From Saccharofermentans sp. (lineage in GTDB: Bacteria; Bacillota; Clostridia; Saccharofermentanales; Saccharofermentanaceae), in the NCBI GenBank assembly GCA_024691325.1, contig JAILNR010000008.1, forward strand, positions 53,488 through 117,487: a DNA stretch of 64,000 nt, written 5' to 3'. The notes beneath the pieces are model-generated. The model saw nothing but the letters and a program-made list of their open reading frames with translations. It made no database searches and was not told the origin of the DNA. Each line of letters begins with the position of its first letter. Positions within the stretch are counted from its first letter, which is position 1. A program made the position numbers and the translations under genes. Below are positions 15,710 through 24,998 of the stretch, one piece after another.

Positions 15710-18700
15710 TTACTTTTTGACAATAAGAATATTTAAGATGTCTATCGCATCTGATGCGGTGCGGGCTCTGTTCTTGTCCCTGGGCTTGTAGTGAAGATAC
15801 GGCTTCCCCTGCGCACAGAATAGTATCCTGCCCTGATACTCGGGGCGGCCCAGGAGAATGCTTACGGTCTCGAAGTCTGCCTTACGGTCCGATGCGAAAT
15901 ACAAAAGTACGCCCGTTTCCTTGATGCACACTTTCTCGAATCCCGCCTCTGCCGCAAGCGCCTTGATGAGCGCAACACTTGCAAGGAATTCGACTTCACG
16001 CGGAGGCTGGCCGTAACGGTCCGTTACCTCATCCAAGAAGTCATCATAATCAGCTTGTGAGGATATAGAACCGATCCTGCGGTACGAAGCCATTCGCTCC
16101 GCTTCATCCTCAATATATGAAGCAGGAATATAAGAGTCAAAGTCGATCTCAATGTTGACCTGCAAAGGTATCTTGAACTCGGTGTCACCCGTCTCGTTAA
16201 GATGCCTGATCTCCTCGTCGAGCATGCGGCAGTAAAGCTCGTAACCTATCACATCCATCTGGCCGTGCTGCTCAGCGCCGAGCAGGTTGCCCGCGCCTCT
16301 AACCTCGAGGTCGCGAAGAGCGATCTTGACGCCGGAGCCAAGCTCGGTAAACTCGCGGATAGCCATAAGTCTTTTTCGAGCGTCGGAATTCATCTCCTTC
16401 TCGGGTTTATATGTTATGTATGCGTACGCCTGACGGTCGGACCTGCCGACACGCCCCTTGATCTGGTACAGCTGCGACAGACCGAACTTATCCGAGTCCT
16501 CGACGATCATGGTGTTGACGTTAGGCATGTCGACACCCGACTCGATGATGGTCGTGCACACGAGGATGTCCGCCTCGCCCTTTATGAAGGTCTCGACGAT
16601 CTTCTCCATCTGGTTCTCGCTCATCTTGCCGTGAGCATAAACGACCTTAACATCAGGCATGAGTTCCTTAAGCCGCGCCGCCTTCGAATCAATATCGGCA
16701 GTCTTGTTATAAAGCCAGAATATCTGACCTCCTCTTGAGATCTCGCGAAGGCACGCCTGCACGCAGATCTCCTCGTCGAACTCCATGACGTAGGTCTGCA
16801 CGGGACGGCGGTTCATGGGGGCTTCCGTTAACATCGAGATATCGCGGATACCCGACATCGACATGTGAAGTGTCCTCGGGATAGGTGTCGCGGTCAAAGT
16901 GAGAACATCGATGTTCGCTCTCATCGCCTTAATCTTCTCCTTGTGGTTAACGCCGAACCTCTGCTCCTCATCTACAACAAGAAGACCGAGCTTGTGCGGC
17001 ACGACATCATCCGAGAGAATGCGGTGCGTTCCTATAACGACATCCGCTTTTCCTTCTTTAATATCCTTAAGATTCTGCTTTATAACAGCAGCGGGAACGA
17101 ACCTCGACAGCAGCACGACCTTCACGGGGAAGCCCGCGAGACGCTCGATGAAATTCTCGTAATGCTGGTGGGCAAGAAGCGTCGTGGGCGCAAGCATGAA
17201 AGCCTGCCTTCCGTTCATCACGCATTTAAAGATCGCTCGAAAAGCCACCTCCGTCTTTCCAAAACCGACGTCTCCGCACAGGAGTCTGTCCATCGGAACT
17301 TCAGACTCCATGTCCTTCTTGATATCTTCTATCGCTGCAATCTGATCTGCAGTCTCTTCATACGGGAAGTTCTCTTCAAACTCTTTCTGATAAGTGTCAT
17401 CAGGGCCGCACGAGAATCCCTTGTTCGCGCGTCTTACCGCATAAAGTTTTACGAGGTCGAATGCAAGTTTTTTTACAGAAGATCTTGCACGCTCGACGTT
17501 CTTCTTCCACTCCTGCGAGTCAAGGCTCGACAGCTTCGGCTGCTTGCCTCCGGGACCCACATATTTTGAAAGTTTATCTATCTTATCTACAGGAAGGTAG
17601 ATGACGGCATTCTTCGCATAACTTATCTTCAGGTAATCCTGCGAGGACTTGCCCATCTTAAGATTAACGATTCCCTCGTAAAGACCGATACCGTGAACAT
17701 CGTGAACAACATAGTCACCCGGTGCGACATCACCGAAGAATGTGATTCTTGCGCCGCCGGTCTTCTTCTGGACATGCTTCTTCTCGGAGCCGAAGATCTC
17801 CTGTTCGCCTACAAGTGTAAGACCTATGCCCGGGTATTCGAATCCTGAAGGAAGAGCCTTCGATATGACATCTATATCAACGCCTTCAGACAGCATTCTG
17901 TTTCTGAACGCATCGCATCTTGATGTGCCCGTAATGAGGAAGACGGTCTTGCCTTTGGAAGATCCGCCGCCGTTCTTTACATAGTTTGAAAGCGCCTCGT
18001 CTCGCCCGGTCCAGTTCTCTCCTGCAAGACCCGGACACTCAACGGTAACGCCGCCCGGAAGTCCGCTCATCGATGTCTTCAGACATGCGAGCGTGACAGC
18101 ACCTCCGAACTGATCTAGAGCCTTCATCGCATCCGGAGCTTTGAAGATGGAATCGTAAGAGCACGACGGTGCCTGTCCTAACTCATAAGCGCTCTTTATT
18201 CTCGCGGCGAAGTCAGCGGTATAACCGTCCATACGGCTTCTGCCCTCGGCGAACTCATCGACGAAGAGCATCATCTTATTCCTGTCTATGTAATCAAGTA
18301 TAGTAACGGGTTCTTTGTTGATGACGCCTATCCATCTTGCAAGGCCGGATATCCTCATGCCCTGTCTTACCGCTTCCGCATCAGCCTTACTGTTTCTCTC
18401 AAGAAGTTCACCGATCGTGCGCTGCGATGACTCGTACATCTTGTTGATGTCGGGCGCCGCATTGTGAAGCATCTCATCTGCAAACTTCCCTCTTTCCTCT
18501 TCAGAGTAAGTGTAGATATATGCGGGACAGATCACGGTATTCTTCATGCTCTCGACAGACCTTTGGTCATCGGGATTAAACTTCTTTATCTGATCTATCT
18601 CGTCGTCGAAGAAACTGATTCTAACCGGCATGTCGGAATCCGGCGGGAAGACATCAACGACATCGCCTCGTGCCGAGAACTCACCCTGCCCCGATACCAT

Positions 18701-19207
18701 TCCGACTCTCTCGTAACCTCTTGCCGACAGATCCTTCGTAAGCTTAACGGGGTCGTAGCTTAAGCCGAGAGATATCTTGATGAATTTTTTTCGAAGAGAC
18801 TGTGCCTTAGGCATCTTGTTGAGAAGTGCAGGGGCACAGATGACCGCCGCATCAAGATCGTCCGCGATTATCCTCGACAGGACACCCGCCCTCTCACTTT
18901 CCTGCTCGTGCGAAGATGCGACAGCAGAGACAAGCGAGAGTTCCGCGGGCTTAAGTATCGGAATGTCACCCCCGGAAAAAGGCTTCATGCTGCCGATCAG
19001 AGCTTTCGCGCGTGTTACGTCTGAAACTATAACGACAGGTTTCTTTCCGAACTTGTTTGCAAGCGCGGCAATGAGGTAGCCTTTCTGCTGCTCGCAAAGG
19101 CCCGTAATGTTAACAGGACCTCCATTGTGCACGGCAGCATCAAAGGAGGACATGAGTTTCTTATCAAGTTCTATCTGTTCGAGAAGATTAGAGATCTCTT
19201 TTTCCAT
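15710..19207 (-). CDS. mfd: Transcription-repair coupling factor Mfd
   Basis: An 1165-residue superfamily-2 translocase that removes stalled RNA polymerase and recruits UvrA. Domains in order: UvrB-like N-terminal modules, the CarD-like RNAP-interaction domain (about 496-556, GDYVVHDVHGIGLYEG), the helicase core with Walker A GDVGFGKTE near 648, DEEQRFG, TLTATPIPRTL and the RecG-like GRVGRSD, then the C-terminal TRCF domain. The start MEKEISN overlaps the end of pth by 20 bases and has GAGGA upstream; a longer in-frame start would add 29 basic residues with no homology. Normal length. Confidence 0.95.
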   Translation of the reverse strand: MEKEISNLLEQIELDKKLMSSFDAAVHNGGPVNITGLCEQQKGYLIAALANKFGKKPVVIVSDVTRAKALIGSMKPFSGGDIPILKPAELSLVSAVASSHEQESERAGVLSRIIADDLDAAVICAPALLNKMPKAQSLRKKFIKISLGLSYDPVKLTKDLSARGYERVGMVSGQGEFSARGDVVDVFPPDSDMPVRISFFDDEIDQIKKFNPDDQRSVESMKNTVICPAYIYTYSEEERGKFADEMLHNAAPDINKMYESSQRTIGELLERNSKADAEAVRQGMRISGLARWIGVINKEPVTILDYIDRNKMMLFVDEFAEGRSRMDGYTADFAARIKSAYELGQAPSCSYDSIFKAPDAMKALDQFGGAVTLACLKTSMSGLPGGVTVECPGLAGENWTGRDEALSNYVKNGGGSSKGKTVFLITGTSRCDAFRNRMLSEGVDIDVISKALPSGFEYPGIGLTLVGEQEIFGSEKKHVQKKTGGARITFFGDVAPGDYVVHDVHGIGLYEGIVNLKMGKSSQDYLKISYAKNAVIYLPVDKIDKLSKYVGPGGKQPKLSSLDSQEWKKNVERARSSVKKLAFDLVKLYAVRRANKGFSCGPDDTYQKEFEENFPYEETADQIAAIEDIKKDMESEVPMDRLLCGDVGFGKTEVAFRAIFKCVMNGRQAFMLAPTTLLAHQHYENFIERLAGFPVKVVLLSRFVPAAVIKQNLKDIKEGKADVVIGTHRILSDDVVPHKLGLLVVDEEQRFGVNHKEKIKAMRANIDVLTLTATPIPRTLHMSMSGIRDISMLTEAPMNRRPVQTYVMEFDEEICVQACLREISRGGQIFWLYNKTADIDSKAARLKELMPDVKVVYAHGKMSENQMEKIVETFIKGEADILVCTTIIESGVDMPNVNTMIVEDSDKFGLSQLYQIKGRVGRSDRQAYAYITYKPEKEMNSDARKRLMAIREFTELGSGVKIALRDLEVRGAGNLLGAEQHGQMDVIGYELYCRMLDEEIRHLNETGDTEFKIPLQVNIEIDFDSYIPASYIEDEAERMASYRRIGSISSQADYDDFLDEVTDRYGQPPREVEFLASVALIKALAAEAGFEKVCIKETGVLLYFASDRKADFETVSILLGRPEYQGRILFCAQGKPYLHYKPRDKNRARTASDAIDILNILIVKK

Positions 19208-19736
19208 TAACGATATCCTCGCAGGCCGTGCACGCCTCTTCGAAAGAGCCGAACACCGTCTGCCTTTGCTCCTTGGGCACATCAGCGAGCACATAAGAAA
19301 CGAGATCCATGTGTTCGGGAACGGGTCCCGAACCTATCCTCACGCGGGGAAAAGCTTCTGTTCCCAAGTGCGCGATGACGGACTTCATTCCGTTATGTGT
19401 GCCGGCACTTCCCTTGCCTCTCACTCGGATGGTACCGGTTGCAATGTCGATGTCATCATAGACGATGATTATGTGCGAAGGATCGATCTTATAGTAGTTC
19501 GCGAAGGGACCTACCGCCTCGCCTGAATTGTTCATGAACGTCTGCGGCTTCATAAGGAAGACATCGTGTCCACCAATCTTGCCTTTGCCGAAGAGTGCGT
19601 GAAACTGCTTGCGCTCGATGCGCACATTACACCTCTCGGCGAGCATATCGATCGCCAGGAATCCGAGATTGTGCCAGTTGTATGCGTATTTATTTCCAGG
19701 GTTGCCGAGTCCGGCGATAAGCCATGCATCAGACAT
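19188..19736 (-). CDS. pth: Peptidyl-tRNA hydrolase
   Basis: A 182-residue enzyme that frees tRNA from prematurely released peptidyl-tRNA. The N-terminal IAGLGNPG, the catalytic His in NWHNLGF, MKPQTFMNNSG and the IIVYDDID strand are all present. It lies between glmU and mfd on the same strand (8-base gap and 20-base overlap), the usual Firmicutes order glmU-pth-mfd, although the prs gene often found here is missing. Confidence 0.95.
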   Translation of the reverse strand: MSDAWLIAGLGNPGNKYAYNWHNLGFLAIDMLAERCNVRIERKQFHALFGKGKIGGHDVFLMKPQTFMNNSGEAVGPFANYYKIDPSHIIIVYDDIDIATGTIRVRGKGSAGTHNGMKSVIAHLGTEAFPRVRIGSGPVPEHMDLVSYVLADVPKEQRQTVFGSFEEACTACEDIVNGKRDL

Positions 19737-19744
19737 GTAGGATA

Positions 19745-21154
19745 TCAGACCTCCGAACGGCGTCTGTCGAGTTTGATGTAGTTAGCTCCGCGCAGACGAT
19801 TCTTCTTCGTTACCCAGTCTTCCTTGTTCTCCTGCTTCTCTCTCGCGATACCGAGACTTAATGCAGGAACATCCTCAGTGATAGTGGAACCTGCAGCAAC
19901 ATAGCAGTCGTGTCCCAAAACAACAGATGCAAGAATGTTGGAGTTACCGCCGATGAAGACATTATCCTCGATCGTACATCCCGCCTTATCAACACCGTCG
20001 TAGTTACAGGTAACTGTTCCGCAACCGAAGTTAACATTCTTACCGACCTTGGAGTCACCGATGTAAGTAAGATGTCTTGCTCGTGTATATTCATCGATCT
20101 CGGAACCCTTGACCTCAACATACGCGCCGATCGTTACATGATCCTTGATAAGCGAATCAGGTCTTATGTGGGAGAACGGTCCGATTCTGCAATCGTTACC
20201 GATGATAGCTTCCGTCGCAACGGACGAATCGATGGTCGTTCCGTTTCCTACCTGCACTCCGTCGAGTCTCGTGTTCTCACCGATGATACAGTCCTCACCG
20301 ATTATTGTATTACCCATGAGACGTGTGCCGGGAAGAATAATCGTGTCTCTTCCGATCTCAACCGCAGAGTGGATCCATGTCGAATCCTCATCGACAATCT
20401 CGACACCGTTTGCCATATGCTTGCGCAGAATCCTTCTGTTCATTATCTTGCTCGCCTGCATAAGCTGGTATCTGTCATTTACTCCGAGTGTATCCTCGAA
20501 GTCACAGATAACAGAACCTACCGTACCGCCGTCTTTAATGAGGATGTCGATAGTGTCTGTAAGATAGTATTCTTTCTGTGCATTGGAAGCTGACAGTCTT
20601 CCTAATGCCGAGAGCAAAAGTGAAGTCTTAAACACATACATCGAAGAGTTGATCTCGCGGATCTTAAGTTCCTCTTCGCTGCAGTCTCTGTGCTCGACGA
20701 TCTTCAATACATTACCGTCATTATCGCGGACGACTCTTCCGTATCCTGTCGGGTTGTCAGCGGTTGCCGTGATAACGACCGCCGCGTAGTCACCCTCTTC
20801 CATACTTGCGAGAGCCTTATTGATCGTATCCTTGCTTACCATCGGGGAGTCACCCGGAAGAACTATGACGCATCCGCCTCTTCCCTCGAGGAAGGGCTCA
20901 GCCTGCAAAACCGCGTGACCGGTACCCAATCTTTTTTCCTGGAAAACATAAGCAACGCCTTCACCTAAGACATCCCTTATCTCTTCCTGCTTGTCACCTA
21001 CGATGTAAACCTGCTCGTCGCAGCCTGCTTCACAAAGAGCGTCGTAAACCCACTTAACGATAGGCTTACCGGCTACCTGATGAACTACCTTCGAGTGGGC
21101 GGACTTCATCCTCTTGCCGTCGCCTGCCGCCATTACTACTGCACATATATCCAT
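19745..21154 (-). CDS. glmU: Bifunctional GlmU, UDP-GlcNAc synthesis
   Basis: A 469-residue enzyme with an N-terminal uridyltransferase and a C-terminal acetyltransferase that together make UDP-N-acetylglucosamine for the cell wall. The nucleotidyl motif is MAAGDGKRMKSAHSKV. The C-terminal half is a left-handed beta-helix of hexapeptide repeats (IIGENTRLDGVQVG type), ending with the conserved YIGDSKVGKNVNFGCGT region. It is first in the glmU-pth-mfd operon. Confidence 0.95.
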   Translation of the reverse strand: MDICAVVMAAGDGKRMKSAHSKVVHQVAGKPIVKWVYDALCEAGCDEQVYIVGDKQEEIRDVLGEGVAYVFQEKRLGTGHAVLQAEPFLEGRGGCVIVLPGDSPMVSKDTINKALASMEEGDYAAVVITATADNPTGYGRVVRDNDGNVLKIVEHRDCSEEELKIREINSSMYVFKTSLLLSALGRLSASNAQKEYYLTDTIDILIKDGGTVGSVICDFEDTLGVNDRYQLMQASKIMNRRILRKHMANGVEIVDEDSTWIHSAVEIGRDTIILPGTRLMGNTIIGEDCIIGENTRLDGVQVGNGTTIDSSVATEAIIGNDCRIGPFSHIRPDSLIKDHVTIGAYVEVKGSEIDEYTRARHLTYIGDSKVGKNVNFGCGTVTCNYDGVDKAGCTIEDNVFIGGNSNILASVVLGHDCYVAAGSTITEDVPALSLGIAREKQENKEDWVTKKNRLRGANYIKLDRRRSEV

Positions 21155-21221
21155 AAACGTGATTCTCTTTTCGAAAAAGTTTTACCGCAAGTATTATATC
21201 AAATATTTGTAAGCATTAGTG

Positions 21222-21227
21222 TATAAT
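21222..21227 (+). promoter_or_regulatory. -10 element before nucleotidyltransferase
   Basis: TATAAT in the divergent glmU intergenic region, 30 bases before the ATG. AAGGAG lies between. Confidence 0.5.
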
Positions 21228-21257
21228 GGTAAAAATCTGTTTAAGGAGATTTACTCG

Positions 21258-22001
21258 ATGATAGCTATTTTGCTTGCAGCAGGTTACGCTACACGACTCT
21301 ATCCTTTGACGAAGGATAATCCGAAGTCGCTGCTTCCTCTCGGGAACAGACTGATCATAGATTACATAATGGATTCCGTCGATAAGATTCCTGATCTTAC
21401 TCAGGTTGCTCTTATCACGAATTCGAAGTTCTTCCCTCACTTCAGTAAGTGGGCGCAGGAGCAGGACAGAACAGGCAAGGCTCCGATCACTGTTCTTGAT
21501 GACGGTACTGACGATGACTCCAACAAGTTAGGAGCCATCGGTGACATTATTTTCACGATAGATAAGTTAGGTATTGATGACGACATCTGCATCCTTGCAG
21601 GAGACAACATCTTCACCTACAGCATCGGGCATATGTATGAGTTCTTCCGCAAGAAGAACGCTCCTACTTTGATCGCCATCACGGTCCCCGAGATTGAACA
21701 AAGAAGGAAGCTCGCTGTTGCCGTTCTCGATGACGACGGACGCGTAATCGATATGGCAGAGAAGCCGCAGGAACCCAAGAGCGACTGCTGCATCTATGCC
21801 ACGTATTTTTACGGCAAAGAGATTATTCCGATGTTTAAGGAATATATAGCCGAAGGCGGTTCTCCCGATGCGCCGGGCAACTTCCCTTCATGGCTTTATA
21901 AGCGCATGCCGGTCTATGCCTTCAAGGGCGACGGCGAGTGCATCGATATCGGCACATTGGAAAACTACGAGAAGACATGCAAGGAATATGAGGGCAAATA
22001 A
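21258..22001 (+). CDS. Sugar-1-phosphate nucleotidyltransferase
   Basis: A 247-residue NTP_transferase protein. The signature AAGYATRLYPLT with downstream KSLLPLGNR is the nucleotide- and phosphate-binding loop, and GDNIF carries the metal-binding Asp. It resembles RmlA/GalU-type enzymes but lacks a C-terminal extension, so the nucleotide and sugar remain open. The start is chosen by the AAGGAG site; a longer ORF upstream has none. It overlaps the VanY-like gene by 14 bases and is cotranscribed with it, which hints at a role in envelope polymers. Confidence 0.85.
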   Translation: MIAILLAAGYATRLYPLTKDNPKSLLPLGNRLIIDYIMDSVDKIPDLTQVALITNSKFFPHFSKWAQEQDRTGKAPITVLDDGTDDDSNKLGAIGDIIFTIDKLGIDDDICILAGDNIFTYSIGHMYEFFRKKNAPTLIAITVPEIEQRRKLAVAVLDDDGRVIDMAEKPQEPKSDCCIYATYFYGKEIIPMFKEYIAEGGSPDAPGNFPSWLYKRMPVYAFKGDGECIDIGTLENYEKTCKEYEGK

Positions 22002-22851
22002 CAGATACTGTAAATTGTTATGTGTTGTTATAGCAGGTTCCGCTTTTATAGGCGGAACTTCTTCTTGTGTAAGACAGGAAACTCCTGTCGAGACTGTTGC
22101 CGTGACGGCTGCCACGACACAGACGCCCACACCGGAACCTACATTCACTCCGACACCGACCCCGTCACCATCGCCTACACCGGTCCCGACTCCCGTGCCC
22201 GAATATGTCGAGCCGCAGTTCGAGGAGACCTGGTACAACGGCTTCGTGGACGCAAGGTCAGTGCGGGCCCAGATTGTAACCAATCCGGAAGATATAGACG
22301 TGCTTATTAATAAATATTTCGCGCTGCCGCTTGATTATGTTCCGCCGGATCTTGTTGATGCACCGCACTCGATGAACCAGCAGATAAGAGCTGAGGCATG
22401 CGATGCGTGGAATGCTATGTATGACGCATGCGTAGAGGCAACAGGCCAGGGACTTTTCCTTGTGTCAGGCTACAGGGATGCCAATATTCAGCAGTACCTT
22501 TTTGACAGGTCCACAAATCTTCGCGGCATCACTTTCTCCGTAAGGAAGAATGCCATTCCCGGAAGATCCGAGCACCAGTTAGGTCTCGCACTTGATATCA
22601 CACCTGAAGGCGAGTATGAGATCCTCGACGAATTCGGCGAGACCACCACAGGTATGTGGGTAAATGAACACTGTCACGAGTTCGGTTTTGTAAGAAGGTT
22701 CCAGCAGCAGTGGGTCTATGAGACCGGTTACGACATCGAAGCATGGCACTACCGCTATGTCGGAGTTGAGCTTGCAACTTACCTTTATGAGAACGACATG
22801 TCCCTTGAAGCCTACTACGGACTTGAGCAGGTCCTGCCGTGGGACGAGTGA
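21988..22851 (+). CDS. D-Ala-D-Ala carboxypeptidase, VanY-type lipoprotein
   Basis: A 287-residue secreted peptidase. The signal peptide ends in lipobox GGTSSC. A Thr-Pro-rich linker of about 30 residues follows, then an M15 (VanY) domain. Zinc ligands and catalytic residues are seen in SGYRDANIQQ, SEHQLGLALDI (His and Asp ligands) and EAWHYRYVG (catalytic Glu, His ligand). It trims the terminal D-Ala from peptidoglycan stems. The start at ATG 21988 gives a clean signal peptide; the open frame extends further upstream inside the nucleotidyltransferase gene, but that part is a shadow. Confidence 0.9.
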   Translation: MRANNRYCKLLCVVIAGSAFIGGTSSCVRQETPVETVAVTAATTQTPTPEPTFTPTPTPSPSPTPVPTPVPEYVEPQFEETWYNGFVDARSVRAQIVTNPEDIDVLINKYFALPLDYVPPDLVDAPHSMNQQIRAEACDAWNAMYDACVEATGQGLFLVSGYRDANIQQYLFDRSTNLRGITFSVRKNAIPGRSEHQLGLALDITPEGEYEILDEFGETTTGMWVNEHCHEFGFVRRFQQQWVYETGYDIEAWHYRYVGVELATYLYENDMSLEAYYGLEQVLPWDE

Positions 22852-22944
22852 TTTTGCCTTAAAAATTCCATATTTACAGTTACAATAAAATATTTTTTAT
22901 AGTAAAATATGTCAGGATTATAAAATTGTGGAGGTCCTTCTACT

Positions 22945-24024
22945 ATGATGACATTCGAAGAATTGATGAATTACTGTATCGAGAACAACTGCTCCGATAT
23001 TCATATCACAGCAGGTACTAATCTCGCAGTAAGAAGAAACGGTGATCTCGTGATTCTGGACACAATCCCTACAATCGAAGAAGCTGAGCAGATGATCTTC
23101 GCAGTTCTTAAGGATGATGAGATTGACAGAGTAAAGAGAGGAAGCGATCTTGATATCGGTGGCATGATCAACGGTATCAGAATCAGAGGTAACATCTACC
23201 ATCAGCGTAACAACCTCGCTGCAAGTATCCGTATCCTTATGCCTGAGATTCCTACTTTCGAGGACTTGGGTCTTCCTTCAGTAATCAGAGAGCTTGCTGA
23301 GTCCCACCAGGGTATGATACTTGTTACAGGTCCTACGGGTTCCGGTAAGTCCACTACTCTTGCTGCTATCGTTGACTACATCAACAAGACAGCTTATAAG
23401 CACGTTGTAACTATCGAGGATCCTATCGAGTATCTTTACTCACACGATAAGGCAATGATCCACCAGAGAGAAATCGGTAAGGACGTTCGTTCCTTCTCCG
23501 CAGCATTGAGATCAGTTCTCCGTGAAGACCCTGATATCATTCTCGTTGGTGAGATGAGAGACTATGAGACTATCCAGGCTGCTATCACAGCTGCTGAGAC
23601 AGGTCACCTCGTTCTTTCAACACTTCATACAAATTCCGCTTCACAGACAATAGAGAGAATTATCGGTTCCTGCCCTTCTGATATTCAGGACCAGATCCGT
23701 GTTCAGTTCTCCAACTGCGTTAGGGGCGTTATCTCCCAGCAGCTCCTTCCTACACAGGACGGCATGAGACGTGTACTCGCTACTGAGATCATGGTAGGTA
23801 CTATCCCGATCAGAACTCTCATCCGTGAGAACAAGATCACACAGATCCCCGGTACAATCCTCTCCAGCCACAAGGATGGAATGCATACATTCAACGAGGA
23901 TCTTATCAGACTTATCAGAAACGAAGAGATCAGCAAGAAGGTAGCTATGAACGCTACATACGATCCGGTTGAGCTCGGTGCTAACCTCGGTATCAATAAC
24001 ACATACAGTTCTTCAGGATTCTGA
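22945..24024 (+). CDS. pilT: Type IV pilus retraction ATPase PilT
   Basis: A 359-residue hexameric secretion ATPase. An N-terminal PAS-like domain (about 1-100) is followed by the RecA-like core with Walker A GPTGSGKST, the Asp box, Walker B ILVGEMRD, and the PilT-typical AIRNLIRE-like element here reading PIRTLIRENK. It powers pilus retraction. GGAGG precedes the ATG; a second ATG is adjacent. It has its own terminator and no pilin, PilB, PilC or peptidase gene within this window. Confidence 0.92.
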   Translation: MMTFEELMNYCIENNCSDIHITAGTNLAVRRNGDLVILDTIPTIEEAEQMIFAVLKDDEIDRVKRGSDLDIGGMINGIRIRGNIYHQRNNLAASIRILMPEIPTFEDLGLPSVIRELAESHQGMILVTGPTGSGKSTTLAAIVDYINKTAYKHVVTIEDPIEYLYSHDKAMIHQREIGKDVRSFSAALRSVLREDPDIILVGEMRDYETIQAAITAAETGHLVLSTLHTNSASQTIERIIGSCPSDIQDQIRVQFSNCVRGVISQQLLPTQDGMRRVLATEIMVGTIPIRTLIRENKITQIPGTILSSHKDGMHTFNEDLIRLIRNEEISKKVAMNATYDPVELGANLGINNTYSSSGF

Positions 24025-24047
24025 TAAAAAGTCTATTGGAACTTACA

Positions 24048-24076
24048 AAGCCTCCGGTTTCCCCGGAGGCTTTTTT
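24048..24076 (+). terminator. Terminator of pilT
   Basis: Stem AAGCCTCCGG / CCGGAGGCTT followed by a TTTTTT run, 23 bases after the pilT stop. Confidence 0.95.
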
Positions 24077-24084
24077 GTGTGCGT

Positions 24085-24113
24085 TTGCAGGATAAGATTA
24101 TTCGGTTTATAAT
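24085..24113 (+). promoter_or_regulatory. Promoter of FMN-riboswitch transcript
   Basis: TTGCAG, a 17-base spacer and a perfect TATAAT, placing the start just before the riboswitch. Confidence 0.65.
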
Positions 24114-24121
24114 CTGCAAAG

Positions 24122-24267
24122 AATCCAAGGCGGGGTGTAAGTCCCCACCGGCGGTGTTCCTCCAAAGGCAATAGCAAAGAGGTAAGCCCGCAACTCCCGT
24201 AAATCTTTATGACGGGACTGACGCGATGAGATTTCGCGGCCGACGGTCAAAGTCCGGATGGAAGGAG
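24122..24267 (+). ncRNA. FMN riboswitch (RFN element)
   Basis: The conserved RFN blocks are all present in order: AAGGCGGGGTGTAAGTCCCC, ACCGGCGGT, AAGCCCGC, and GCCGACGGTCAAAGTCCGG then ATGGAAGGAG. The AAGGAG at 24262-24267 that serves ribU is the 3' edge of the aptamer and there is no intrinsic terminator before the ATG, so control is probably by hiding the ribosome site when FMN is bound. Confidence 0.95.
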
Positions 24268-24277
24268 TTGTTTTATT

Positions 24278-24910
24278 ATGTCCGATTTATCCAAAGATTC
24301 TGTAACACATTCACGCGTACTGACAAGGAAGATTGCAGTCACCGGTGTTTTTACCGCTATGGCCGTAGTTCTCATGTATCTTGAGTTCAACCTTCCGTTC
24401 ATGCCGGTTTTCCTGAAGTTTGACTTCTCGGAGCTCCCCGTACTCATCGGTTCGTTTGCATTGGGACCTGTTTACGGCATCGCTATTGAGCTTCTGAAGA
24501 ATCTCATTCACCTGCCTGCAACAGGAACATCAGGCGTCGGCGAACTTTCCAATTTCATAACGGGAAGCATCTACGTATTCACGGCCGGTTTCTTCTATGA
24601 GAAGCACAGAACAAGAAAGGGCGCCATCGCAGCAATGCTCATCGCTACAGCTGCACTCGCTATATTTGCCGTCCCGTTCAATTACTTCTTCACCCTGCCT
24701 CTCTACGGCTCGGTCGCAGGTTTCCCCATGGAGACAATCCTCGGAATGAGCTCAGGGGTTAATTCTCTTATCACTGATAAGCTGTCTTTGGTCCTCTGGG
24801 CATTCCTCCCGTTCAATCTGTTCAAGGGACTGGTTATCGGTTTCATCACTTTCTGGGTGTATAAGCCGATCTCGAAGATGATCAATTCGATGTATAAGAA
24901 AACCCGCTGA
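24278..24910 (+). CDS. ribU: Riboflavin ECF transporter S component RibU
   Basis: A 210-residue integral membrane protein with about six helices, the substrate-binding subunit of an energy-coupling-factor riboflavin importer. Recognisable features are the FMPVFLKFDFSELPVLIGSF region with the helix-1/loop-1 ligand motif, GPVYGIAIELLKNLIH, and NTL-like GVGELSNFI. It needs a separate EcfA/A'/T module, which is not in the window. Its assignment is made firm by the FMN riboswitch ending ten bases before the ATG. Confidence 0.93.
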   Translation: MSDLSKDSVTHSRVLTRKIAVTGVFTAMAVVLMYLEFNLPFMPVFLKFDFSELPVLIGSFALGPVYGIAIELLKNLIHLPATGTSGVGELSNFITGSIYVFTAGFFYEKHRTRKGAIAAMLIATAALAIFAVPFNYFFTLPLYGSVAGFPMETILGMSSGVNSLITDKLSLVLWAFLPFNLFKGLVIGFITFWVYKPISKMINSMYKKTR

Positions 24911-24930
24911 TAATGTTTGCTCGCTCGGGT

Positions 24931-24955
24931 CCTCCGCGCTTCGCTTGTGCGGAGG
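24931..24955. terminator. Hairpin between ribU and LtaS-like gene
   Basis: Stem CCTCCGC / GCGGAGG with an 11-base loop between convergent genes. No T-run on either strand, so it is only a weak terminator candidate. Both gene ends also contribute an AACCCGCT / AGCGGGTT pair. Confidence 0.4.
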
Positions 24956-24998
24956 TCGCTTCGCAAGACAGTGTCATCGGGGAACAAAATCGGCCAAC

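Noticed and set aside
19208..19294. Longer start for mfd
   Set aside because: The extra 29 residues are basic and read from the end of pth; the internal ATG has a proper ribosome site and matches the family start.
21868..21987. N-terminal extension of the VanY-like protein
   Set aside because: It lies within the nucleotidyltransferase gene, lacks a signal sequence, and the internal ATG gives a textbook lipoprotein signal peptide.
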